Positions 48,506 through 58,565 of a stretch of 64,000 nt of DNA are shown here, piece by piece. The notes under the pieces are model-generated. The model searched no databases. It was not told the DNA's origin and saw only the letters and a list, made by a program, of their open reading frames with translations. How positions within the stretch are numbered: the first letter of the stretch is position 1; every line of letters begins with the position of its first letter. Source of the stretch: Clusia tigrina (taxonomy: Eukaryota > Arthropoda > Insecta > Diptera > Clusiidae); assembly GCA_920105625.2 (NCBI GenBank), contig OV050030.1:68849807-68913806 (forward strand), written 5' to 3'. Position numbers and translations under genes: made by a program.

Positions 48506-49844
48506 AAATTGTATACTTTATAGAATATACCCTAAACAGTTTGGGTGATCAGGCTTAATTAGCCTGTTCACTTAAAGGAGAAATGTACTATGACACCACG
48601 GATATGTAATAAAAATAGAGAGAGAGAGACTTCACGGAACAAAGAGGGGTAGTAATGAGACTTAGTAGATTAGAGTGCGGTGGAATGAGAGAGTACATGG
48701 ACAGAATTTGATCAGTGAGTTCACCACCTGCAGTTAGCGTTGTTGTCTGGATGGACAGATTAGGATACCTGAAGGCCCAGGTTCGATTCCTGGCAGGGTT
48801 CATTGTTGGTGCGCTGTTGATTTCTGCGACAAAAGAAATGCTGGGGAAAAATTGACTTTCACTGAAAGATCTCTGATGAGGACAAGTGGCGTGTCTGAAA
48901 TAGCAAGGAAAACTGCCAAAATATTTCAGTAATTCTCCTTCTGAATGTTATCACGGTGGCATAACCAAACATACACAATTGAAACTACTGTGTGCAACTT
49001 GTCTTGTCAATAAATTCCCTGAGATATAATCTTGATTTTCAGACGGAATACGCCTAAAAGGTGATGTCTAATGTATAAAGAACTGTCACAAGAAATTGTA
49101 CACTTTATAGGAAATACCCTAAAAAGCTAGTGTTGATCAGGCTTAATTAGCCTGTCCACTTAAAAAAGTAATGTGCTATGACGCCACGGATATGTAATAA
49201 AAATAGGGAAAGAGACTTAACGGAACAAATGAGGGGTAAAAATGAGACACAGTAGTTGAAAGATCTGTAGAATGAGACAGTACATGGACAGAAATTGATC
49301 AGTGAGTTACGTACAGTTAGCGCAATTATCTGGATAGACTATTATACCTGTAGTACCAGTTTCGATTCCTGGGAGGATTCATACTGGGTGCGCTATTGAT
49401 TTCTGAGATATAATAAATGCTTGGGGAAAAATTGCCTTTCATTGAAAGATCTCTGATGAGGAGAAGTAGCGTGTCCGAAATAGCTATAAGATCCACCAAA
49501 ATGTTTCAATAATTCTACTTCTGAAAATTAGTATGGTAGCATAACCACAAATATACAATTGCAACTACTATGTGCCACTTGCCTTGTCAATAAATTCGAT
49601 GAGAAATAATCTTTGATTTCAACTGAATTGACGACGTCTGACTTACTCACCTTTTCAGATGGAATACGGCTAAAAGGTGATATCTAATGCCTAATGACGA
49701 ACCTTCACAAGAAATTGTAAACTTTATAGAATATACTCTAAAAAGTTGGTGTTGATCAGGCTTCATTAGCCTATCCATTAAAAAAAGTAAAAGTAACACC
49801 ATTGAAATGTAATAAAAATAAAAAGAGAGACTTAACGGAACATA
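48506..49844 (+). repeat. tRNA-like satellite array, right arm
   Basis: Two complete units and the start of a third. The landmark GATCAGGCTTAATTAGCCTG or its variant occurs at 48,547, 49,135 and 49,754, giving periods of 588 and 619 bp. Each unit has a tRNA-like segment, a GAAAGATCTCTGATGAGGA box, a TTGTCTTGTCAATAAATTC box and a TTTTCAGACGGAATACGCC box. The array begins directly after the A-rich tail of the I-like LINE and passes into the 5' region of the next LINE at about 49,844. No protein is encoded. Confidence 0.9.
48735..48800 (+). promoter_or_regulatory. tRNA-like segment with Pol III A/B boxes
   Basis: TAGCGTTGTTGTCTGG (about 48,735) resembles an A box. GGTTCGATTCC at 48,780-48,790 is a perfect B box, inside a T-arm-like hairpin CCAGG-TTCGATT-CCTGG (48,777-48,793). 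The spacing fits an internal RNA polymerase III promoter. The acceptor stem is not convincing, so this is a tRNA-derived (SINE-like) promoter and not a tRNA gene. Related copies: 33,265-33,281 (minus), 60,641-60,651 and, weaker, about 49,360 and 42,831. Confidence 0.65.
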
Positions 49845-50213
49845 TGTCTGTCAGAGTCCCAGGTAACTCAAGGGGACTAGCATGTACTTAGGTACATGCC
49901 GTAGTTTAGTCTCTGATGGAAGCCTGATCTATCACATCCACGTGGTGACGGTTGTAAACAGGGGTGCGTTGGGGGACTGATGCTATATTGAATGGCACAC
50001 ATCAGTCTTTTAAGGCACAACGAGATAAGATAGACATATTCCTAATCCGAGGTGGAACAGCAAATGCCGAGGGATGCGTGGCTAATGGGGTGGTTAGTCT
50101 CGAATATGCGAACTCCGGATACCTGGTGACCTCCGGTTTTAATTAAATGCCTTCCCATGGTACACGGGCTCTGCCATGAGTGACCTATATACCCTATTAC
50201 TCGTGGGATTTAT

Positions 50214-51663
50214 ATGGATCTATCAGAAAAAAAAATAAAACAAATAAACGATGAATCTGCTGTTGGGCGATCATCGTCGGTCATTGCGACCGCGCCAGCT
50301 GTTGGGCTGGAGAACTCAACTTCGGTTGTGTGCATAGTTGTTGGACATGCACCTAGCCATTTCACAACAACATCTACATTGGTCGGTGTTGTTGACCAAC
50401 TACACTCTGCATTAGCATCTACGGTGTTGATTGCAGATGCAAACAATTAAACTTTTCGGATATCGATGCCACCACCACAGAATCTTGTATCAGGTCTTGA
50501 GTCAATGGACTCTTCTGACACCGATACACTGTATGGTGACAACAACAGTGTGACCTCAGATAAATCTCGGTGCACGGTTATTGGTTCAGACCTAAGCAAT
50601 CTGAACATAAAAAGTGACTTCATAAAAATGGACGTTAGGCAGAGAAGAGACACTTCAAGCAAGCGATGACAAGTGGTTACTCTATAGAAAAGGCTCTAGA
50701 GATTGCTAAAAGTCCACGGCGAAAAGGGCTCGCTCAGTAGAGTCCCCAACAGAAACGCCATCTGTCAAGAAGACCAAAACGTCATCTTATGTAGGTAAGC
50801 CAACGTTCAGTCAGGTGGAGCCTTATTCGGTTGGGAATTGTTCCGACCGATTTAATAATGGCGCCATTCACTAAAGGACAGTTGGTTCTAATCCAACAGA
50901 CCGTTATTGACGTAATGATAGAGGTCAGCGACAATAACGACAAACCAGTGTTTGCGGGCCTAGCACACAGAAACGGATGGTTACTATTCCTATGCTCAGA
51001 TGAGAATACGGCTAATTGGATGAGAAAATACATCGGCCTAATAAAAGGGAAAGGTTTTTTGGAGATGACACTCGTTGAAGAATCAAAGTTTCCAAAAACG
51101 TATGTGGTCAGAGGTTACAGCACCCAGCTCACCAATGAAAAAATTCTTGCGTCCATTGGGGCGCAGAATGCAATGGCAGCGAAGAATTGGAAGGTGATCC
51201 AGAGGTCAACCGAAAGTGCATCACTTCACCTGGTTATTGCGGTGGACGATGAATCACTGTCTAAACTGCCACAGAACAAGGGGAAGAGAGCCTGTCGCTA
51301 TGGACACGTGCGTCTCATATTAAAGAGTAACAAAGGCGCAGAGAAGGCCAGCGATAACGAAAACACACAAAAACAACGCCGACACTCCGGAGCAGTGCTG
51401 AAGGGCATGCTGGGGACACAAGGTCCAACGAAGTGGAGGTCGACAAAACAACCACTAGCAAAACCGCGCTAGAACGACAAAGACAAATCGCAGGCGCAAA
51501 AACAACAACAAGAAAACGCGATCCCGCAGTATGGCATGCGCCTAAAGCGCCTCAGCCCGAAAAACCAAAAACAAAGCATACCGGGGGCCATAGGGACCAC
51601 AAAAACAAGGGTCCTAGGAGCGCGAGGCTCCAGAAACTCGCTGCGGAAAGCCGCTGCGAATGA
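50214..51663 (+). pseudogene. LINE-1 ORF1, broken
   Basis: Begins MDLSEKKIKQINDESA at 50,214. In-frame stops occur at 50,448 and 50,667, with frame changes near 50,700-50,870. The folded part (about 50,870-51,300) reads APFTKGQLVLIQQTVIDVM, FAGLAHRNGWLLFLCSDENT, ANWMRKYI and VVRGYST. It matches a DUF4780-like domain of insect LINE ORF1 proteins and is likely RNA-binding. A basic, Lys/Gln/Pro-rich tail follows across another frame change (51,433-51,663). It shares its breaks with the left-arm copy up to 51,129. Confidence 0.75.
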
Positions 51664-52344
51664 GCACTCTTAAAGTGCTACAGGCGAACTACACCATGCT
51701 ACAGGGGCATCGGCCACCCTGTGCAAGAGATTAGCCGACGAAGACCGATCCATGGCCTTAATACAGGAGCCATGGATAATTGGGGGCCAAATCAAAGGTC
51801 TTACAAATAAGGGATGCAAGTTGGTTTGTTATCACTGTTCGCGGCCCAGAGCAGCGATTATGATTGATTATAATACTAACAATTTTCTCATTTCAGAATT
51901 CACTAGTCAAGATCTAGTTGCCATCCTTGTTGAAGTCTCAACAGAGAAGGGAGCGTGTGAAATTGTTTGTGCATTCGCCTACTTTCCAGGTGACTCCAAC
52001 ATTATGCCTCCCGTGGAGGTGCAGGGGCTTATTGACCACTGCCAAATTACAATCTGCAGTACGTGATTGGCTGCGATGCAAACTCGAATAATCATGCCTG
52101 GGGAATCTCGGACATCAACAAAGGTGGTGAGTCTCTCTTAAGTTTTCTCTTAAGTAAAAATATCAACATATGTAATAAGGGTGCAAGGCCAAACTTTATT
52201 AACTCGGTTAGAGAAGAGGTACTAGACCTAACTCTAACCAGTTCTTACATCGCCAAATTTGTCAGAAATTGGCTTGTATCTGACGAGCCCTCTCTGTCAG
52301 ATCATTTGCATATAAGATTCGACTTACCAGCAATTAAAAAATGA
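51661..52344 (+). pseudogene. LINE-1 ORF2, endonuclease part only
   Basis: APE-type endonuclease: STLKVLQANY at about 51,661, MALIQEPWIIGGQIKG at 51,752, a frame change near 52,060, then IGCDANSNNHAWG, REEVLDLTLTS and DEPSLSDHLHIRFDLP. It ends at 52,342, before any RT. The catalytic-type residues (E of QEPW, D/N of CDANSNNHAW, SDH) are visible. Truncated by the downstream repeat. Confidence 0.8.
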
Positions 52345-53088
52345 AGTCTTCAATAAAAAACGAGGACAGAAGTCTGAAGTCGGGTTAGACCGACTTGGAA
52401 ATGCCCTTTACATTTGCTTGTGCGTGCGAGTTCAGCAATGGAAATGTTTTCTTCATAAATCTTCATTAGGAGCATATTCACGGTAATTTTTGGTAGGGTA
52501 CCTTGAAAAGATTATATCGACCCCATTTCTTGTGTATGGTTTTCTAGTGTCAATATAACCACTAATATAAAATTTCGTCAAAAAATATTGTAGGTCGAAA
52601 GTTGTAATAATATGTCAATAGTGGGAGTGGCTGTAAAAATAACACGCCCATTTTTTGTGTAGTGTTTAATGTTAGTACCCCTTCGTGAAGAGCAGTCACC
52701 TTGTCGGGGTACGAAGGCTTAAGGGATTGCAATGACGCAATGGGTTAGGATGGCGGAGTTTCGGCTCTAATGGGATTACCCCTAGCCGGACTGACTACTG
52801 CGGAGCAATCCAACTAAGAACTGTCTCCCTCCTAATCTAGGGTGTTCTAGGGATCGTGCCCATTGGATGTTGTTTTGCAGCCAGGAGGTTAATTAGGCTG
52901 TATCCTAACGGAGCTCCCCTTCCTGACACCAGGCCGCCTCAGGTTGTAACGGTGGCCTTGCTGTGGTACGGGGCGCTGCCACAGTTGACCAACCCATTCC
53001 CCTTTCAAATTTTTGGCTGCCTTAGCTTGATTAATCGAGCGGGTGGCCGTAAGAACCAGATGAATAATTTAAAAATAAAAAAACTGAC

Positions 53089-54279
53089 GTGCGGTCTCTA
53101 AACGCTATTTCGGATGGGAATCCAAAATCCTCTGCACACTCTGCGGTGGCTATTGTAGCTAAGGACGACGAGCCTGGCACAAGCAAAGCCACGTGCTGCG
53201 ATAGTGTTGCTAAACAGGGAACCAAAAGGTTCTACAAGGTAAAAAGGGGTGTTCTCCGGACGGTGGAACGCTTGTCGCCGATCCCAGAGAAGGAGAGGAC
53301 GGTGAAGCAGAAGGCTTCCCTCGAGTGGGCGACGAAAGTCGTGAAGGAGTCTCAAGCTCCAACACAACAGACTACAAAACGTCAACGGTCCCTAGAAGAG
53401 ACCACCCACCCGGAACCAAAGAATTTTAAAAAGCGCGGTAGTGTCACCACGAAGTCCATCAGCGAAGTGCTGAAAGGACACCAGGTCATGGCGGTCATAG
53501 ATCGTAATGACCCGGATGGCAGTATCGCTCCTGAGTGCTGGAAAAAGGTAGAAGTAAGCCTTTCAAGGCTCTACCTCCAGCTTTTGAAGGAATTCCCAGG
53601 TGGTTTTCCCTCTTTTCGCGACAGCGGATGGCATCAGGGCCACGTGAAGCTGATTGCCTGCGCGGATCAAAGGTCAATCGACCTTTATAAGATTGCGATC
53701 TCCAGAATAGGGGAAGCATGGCCAGGCGCAAGGCTCGAAGTCGTACCTAGGGAGTTGATCCCTAGTAGACCTAGAGCGCGCGCATGGATCCCAGCCGAAT
53801 CGTCTGACCCTGAGGCTATCCTGGAGATTTTTAGGTTGAGCAACCAGCAGCTCCCGGCTAATAATTGGAAGGTTACTAAGGTAGAGGAACCAAGAGGGGA
53901 TTACCGGTCAATAACCCTTGTGGTGAACGCCGAATCTCTGGCTACTCTAGCGAAATCCAATTGGGTCGTGGGCTATGGCTTCTCATCCACAAGCCTTAAG
54001 GTCTACAAAAAGGACGAGCAACCGTCTTACACGGATCAAGCGGTATTGAATCCCTCAAGGGTAACTGCTGATCCTGCTGCTGCTGAGGACTCCGCCATGC
54101 ACCCGAAACGCAGTGACTCTATGTCAACTGTGGGGGGTTTGGAGAGTCTCCTAGGGACAACCACACTCAGTGAGGAGGAAGTCCTTCTGGAGTCAGACTC
54201 GGAGTCTGAGGCTGATGTCACGGTGGTGGAGGTGACCAGCGCTACAAGTAGCAGAGATGCTACGAATAGTGCAGATTAA
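53089..54279 (+). pseudogene. LINE-3 ORF1
   Basis: About 396 codons are open from 53,089 to the stop at 54,277. The only upstream ATG (53,060) is in another frame across an A-rich run, so the true start is probably lost by a small indel. The N-terminal 120 residues are basic and disordered. The folded domain (about 53,480-53,900) has ECWKKVEVSLSRLYLQL, SGWHQGHVKLIACADQRSID, GEAWPGARLEVV and ESSDPEAILEIF, as in LINE-2 ORF1. The C-terminus is Ser/Glu-rich (SEEEVLLESDSESEADVT). There is no zinc knuckle. The stop overlaps the ORF2 ATG at 54,257 by 23 bases, the same arrangement as LINE-2. Confidence 0.82.
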
Positions 54280-57200
54280 CCTCCATCACTCGAAGGCGGC
54301 GTCTGCCAGCCTTCAGCTCCGTCTTGCAAAAGGCGGAGTAGACGTTGTCCTGATCCAAGAACCCTGGACACACAGGGACTTGGTATGTGGTCTCAGGACT
54401 GAAAATTATAGCTTGCTGTATACCGTAAGTGAAGGAAGACCTAGGTCTTGTATCCTCATTAGGAATAATGTTAGCTCATTTATTCTCCCCAATTACAGCA
54501 ACAAGGATTTAACGGCCGTCTGCCTGGAAACTAGCAAGGGACGGTACTGCTTGGTCTCGGCCTATATGGCGCATGACCATGAGATCCTTCCAGAAGCCAA
54601 CCTACAGAAGCTTGTTGTGGATGCAAAGGCCCAACGGGTGGCTGTTATTATTGGATGCGATGCCAATGCGCACCACGATATCTGGGGAAGCACGGATGTC
54701 AATGAACGAGGTGAGTCATTATATGAATATATTGCTTTCTGTATGCAATAAGGGGTCAGAACCCACTTTTATTACTGCTAATAGGCAAGAAGTCCTAGAC
54801 GTAACCCTTGCCTCAGAATCAATTTTTGATCGGATCTCAAATTGGAGAGTTCTAGAGGAACATTCCTTTTCGGATCATAGGTTAATTCAGTTTAATCTTC
54901 TAGATAGTCTACCTAGCCCTAAGGCTTTTAAAAATGTCCGGAAAGTAAACTGGGACCTCTAGAAGGTGACTGTAGCTAGACTACTACCTCAGAACCCCAC
55001 AAGCACAAGCACGTGTGACGAAATTGATAGGTCTGTGGAGGTTCTAACGGTTGCTCTTAATAAGGCTCTATTGGTCTCTTGCCCCCTCAGTAGACCCAGG
55101 GGGAAACAAAAACCCACATGGTGGGGGGAGGAAATTAGGGGACTCAGACAAAACTGTAGGAGACTTTTCAACAGCGCAAAGAAGTCTAGAGATAGTGCAG
55201 ACTGGGCTTTATATAAGGCAGCACTCAGAGCCTTAAAAAGTAAGCTTAGGAAAGCACAGAGAGAATCGTGGAGGAGCTTTTGCGGTGACGTAGAAGATAT
55301 CTCTGAGACGTCCAGGTTGAGGAAGATCCTATCAACTGCTCCAATGGTACCTGGTTACCTGAGGAAGGAGGATGGATCCTGGACTTCTAATAGTAATGAG
55401 ACTCTAGAGCTTCTTCTGGAGACTCACTTCCCTGGTTGCTCGAGTACCATTCCGCGGAGAACGAATCCCAGCGGGAATGTAGTTGAAGTCAACTCAGACA
55501 TAGTCACGAAGCCAAAATTGCAATGGGCTATCCATAGCTTCAAACCATTTAAAGCATCTGGCCCAGATGGTGTAGCTCCAATTGAAATTCAGCAGTCAGA
55601 GAATCTTATAATAGAGTGGCTGTTACAGATCTATAATAGTTGTCTTGAATTAGCATATATTCCAGACTCATGAAAGCATGTGAGGGTAATTTTTATACCC
55701 AAGGCCGGCAAAAGCTCGCACACAGCTCCAGGGGACTTAAGACCCATTAGTCTGTCCTCCTTCTGTCTAAAAATCCTGGAAAGGTTGTTAGATATTCATC
55801 TGAGGCTCACTATAGACAGACAGAAGCTGTCAGTCTCTCAGCATTCCTACGTTAAGGGTAAATCGGTGGAGACCGCTTTACACTCCTTAGTCTCTAGGAT
55901 TGAGTGCTCCCTGCACAACAAGGAGTTCTCCCTAGTGGCTTTCCTGGACATTGAGGGAGCTTTTAACAATATCAAATCAGACGCAATAATCGGTGCGATG
56001 CGAGACTTGGAGGTGCAACCCGCCATTAGCAGGTGGATTGAAAACATGCTTAGTAGCAGCTGGGGGCGGCGTTGGCCAAGAAGTCCGTGTGCAGAGGCAC
56101 ACCTCAAGGTGGAGTTCTTTCACCCCTACTCTGGAATCTTGCGGTAAATCAGCTGCTTGTTCGACTGGAGAGGGAAGGGTGCAAGGTGGTTGCGTATGCG
56201 GATGATGTTGCTATTAGTATCTCGGGTAAATACATATCAACTTTGAGGGACTTGATGCAAAACGTGCTGAACATTCTCTCTAAATGGACTACTGACTGTG
56301 GGTTGGGGGTTAATCCGACCAAGACTAAGCTGGTACTCTTCACTAGGAAGTATAAAATTCCTCAATTTATTGCTCCAAAACTAATGGGTGTAGATATTGA
56401 CCTTGTCGAGGAGGCTAAATATCTGGGCGTGATCCTAGATAGGAAGCTGAATTGGAAGGCCAATATAAGCGAGCGCATTAGGAAGGCTCAGGTAGCTCTG
56501 TACTCTTGCAAAAGAGTCATAGGCAAAAAATGGGGGTTACAGCCTAAGGTAGCCTATTGGATATATACAGCTGTGGTACGACCAGTCCTTTTCTATGTGG
56601 CGCTTGCTTGGTGGACAGCCCTAAGTAAGTCCACATACAATAGGCTGATAACAAAGGTACAAAGAACGGCAGAGGTATTCATAAGTAGTGCCATTAGAAC
56701 GACTCCAACGGCAGCATTGGATATTATGCTCAATCTGCCTGTTAGGCTTTTTGGCGAAAAAATGGCTGCAAACTCAGCTATCAGACTAAAAGCTACGCAT
56801 CAATGGGATGCCAGGAATATAGGTCATGCGTCCATTTTAAGACATTTTGAGGGTATTCCTGACTCTTTCGACTACATCACACCAATGTACGCCTTCAATG
56901 GTATGTGCAAGATCTCCATTCCCTCCAGGGACGAATGGAAGGATGGCATCCCCACTCATGTAGAAGGGGTTCACATCTAACCAGATGGATCCAAACTAGA
57001 GAGTAGGGTGGGAGGTGGTGTATTCTCAGAAGATTTGGATATTAACATGTCCTTTAGGATGCCCGACCACTGCAGTGTTTTTCAGGCAGAGGTCGCGGCT
57101 ATAGAGGCAGCACTATCTTGGCTAAGGAAGAAGAAGATATCTGGACTTGATATTTGCATTCTGTCCGACAGCCAAGCTGCTTTGCGCTCCCTGGATTCGG

Positions 57201-57742
57201 TTATTATCACCTCAAAAGCCGTCAAGAGCTGCCGCAAATCTTTAGACGAGATAGCTAAGCAGACCCGTCTGCATCTGTGCTGGGTTCCCGGTCACAGAGA
57301 TATTCCAGGGAGCTGCAAGGCGGGTGAACTTGCCCGTGAGGGTACTACCATACCGATGGAACCAGATAGGTCGCAATTCGGTATTCCTATTGCCACATGT
57401 AAGCTCTTAGTAAATACAATATCCTTGATTAGCGTCTTAACGGGACACTGGACTCTAGGCACACACGGGTGTAGGCTGGGGACCGCCTCTAATGACTTCT
57501 GCAGGAGTTGCATGGACGAGGAGGAGGAAGAGTCTACTGCTCACCTGTTGTGCACGTGTCCAGCTTTGTCCAGAAGGAGGCGCACTTTCCTAGGCGACTA
57601 CTTTTTGGACTCCTTGGGAGATATCTCAAAAAAAAGATTAGCTCCATCAACAGCTTCATTAAAAGCTCCAAATGGCTGGACCTTTGGAAGGGATGGGACC
57701 TGCTGTCCCATGCGGTATCACAAAGGGTCAATGTTGGCCTAA
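54257..57742 (+). pseudogene. LINE-3 ORF2 (endonuclease-RT-RNase H)
   Basis: ATG at 54,257 (MLRIVQINLHHSKAA). The endonuclease has LIQEPW, CDANAHHDIWGS and EHSFSDHRLIQF. There is a frameshift near 54,740, in-frame TAG at about 54,961 and TGA at about 55,671. RT has KASGPDGVAPIE, RPISLSSFCLK, AFLDIEGAFNNI, RGTPQGGVLSPLLW (after a frameshift near 56,060) and VAYADDVAISI. A TAA lies at about 56,978, just before the RNase H motif, which reads PDGSKL. RNase H continues with VFQAEVAAIEAAL, LSDSQAALRSL and WVPGHRDIPGSCKAGELA. The C-terminal zinc-like motif is CRSCMDEEEEESTAHLLCTC. Confidence 0.88.
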
Positions 57743-58565
57743 GTGCGCCCTCTTCGGGTGGCCGCTTTACCTACCTACCTACCTAATGTTAGTACCCGCA
57801 ACCTTCCAGTGAAATTTCGTTGAAAAATCTTTAAAAGGAACACAGTAATGATTTTTGGCTAATTGTGGGCGTGGCAGTTGTATTATGATTTCCATATTCT
57901 GCACACACATTAGTATGGACCCCATGTATGTTTCTGCCAATTTTTATTCCGCTGGCATCAATACGAGCATAGGTAGACTAACTTTAATTTTAGACCCGAA
58001 AGTTCCCTATATCAAAAGTGGGCGTTTCTTTACTCTGATCAGCCCCATTTGTTGCAGATAGCTTTCTAATGCCCACATGTTCCTTCCCGTAAAATTTCGT
58101 CCGTAAATCTCTACCAGATCTTATGTTATTAATATTTGCTAATAGTGGGCGTGGCAGTTGATATATACCGCCCACCTTTTCACAGTGTTTAGTAGGACCC
58201 ACATCTCCACAACTGCCAAATAATTACACGGTTCCGACAATTGGACCGAAGTTATAGTCCTTTTAAAAAAGGTGAAAAAAGTTCCTTATATGGGAGGTAG
58301 GTGTGGTCTTTGTCAAAATCGGCCCATATAGCAATCTGGTTCTGTATCTTTGTCCAGACTTTACTTTTGCAAAATTTCAATAAGATAGCTGTAACGGTGT
58401 AGAAAAAAAGTGGCCACAGACGGACAGACGGACGGACAAAATAAAAATTGCTTAGAAGGTGATTCTGATCATATCTGTATGTATATGTTCATACCTACCA
58501 CGCCTCCTTCTTGAAATTGCAACCCCTCTCAAAAGCACAAACTTACTATTTACCTTTTTTAAAAA

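Larger units (their letters stand above)
44801..51129 (+). repeat. Inverted duplication, right arm (6329 bp)
   Basis: Inverted partner of 31,541-35,872, separated from it by an 8,928-bp spacer. It carries the longer version: the I-like LINE 3' end (about 47,310-48,590) and one extra satellite unit are present only here. Homology starts at CCCTAACAAAGCC (44,801) and stops at ACAGCACCCAGCT (51,129). Both borders are sharp, and the right arm's LINE sequences continue across both, so this arm looks ancestral. Confidence 0.93.
49845..52345 (+). mobile_element. LINE with DUF4780-like ORF1, 3'-truncated (LINE-1)
   Basis: 5' part of an R1/LOA-group LINE: a 5' untranslated region of about 370 bp, ORF1, then the endonuclease part of ORF2. 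RT and everything after are missing because the element is cut at about 52,345-52,357 by repeat copy D. The first 1,285 bp are part of the inverted duplication, while the rest (51,130-52,345) exists only on this side. Confidence 0.82.
52681..57783 (+). mobile_element. Full-length LOA/R1-like LINE (LINE-3)
   Basis: A 5103-bp non-LTR retrotransposon with both ends visible. It is flanked by a 14-bp target duplication (52,667-52,680 and 57,784-57,797) and ends in a (TACC)4 tail (57,768-57,783) instead of poly(A). It has a 5' untranslated region of about 380 bp, ORF1, an ORF2 that starts inside the ORF1 end, and a short 3' region. Several stops and frameshifts make it inactive. Clade placement is by motif impression (RNase H present, GTPQGGVLSPLLW). 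Confidence 0.93.
52358..58565 (+). repeat. GGGCGTGGC-rich repeat, copy D (split by LINE-3)
   Basis: Copy D starts AAACGAGGACAGAAGTCTG with the full hairpin GTCGGGTTAGACCGAC, is interrupted at 52,680, and resumes at 57,784 after the inserted LINE. The two parts together make about 1,091 bp. The target duplication TAATGTTAGTACCC is present on both sides of the LINE. The 3' end is slightly decayed (ACCTTTTTTAAAAAAC). Confidence 0.9.

Noticed and set aside
48735..48800. A functional tRNA gene
   Set aside because: The T-arm and B box are perfect, but the A box is weak and I cannot pair an acceptor stem. It also recurs in a satellite, so it is tRNA-derived, not a tRNA gene.
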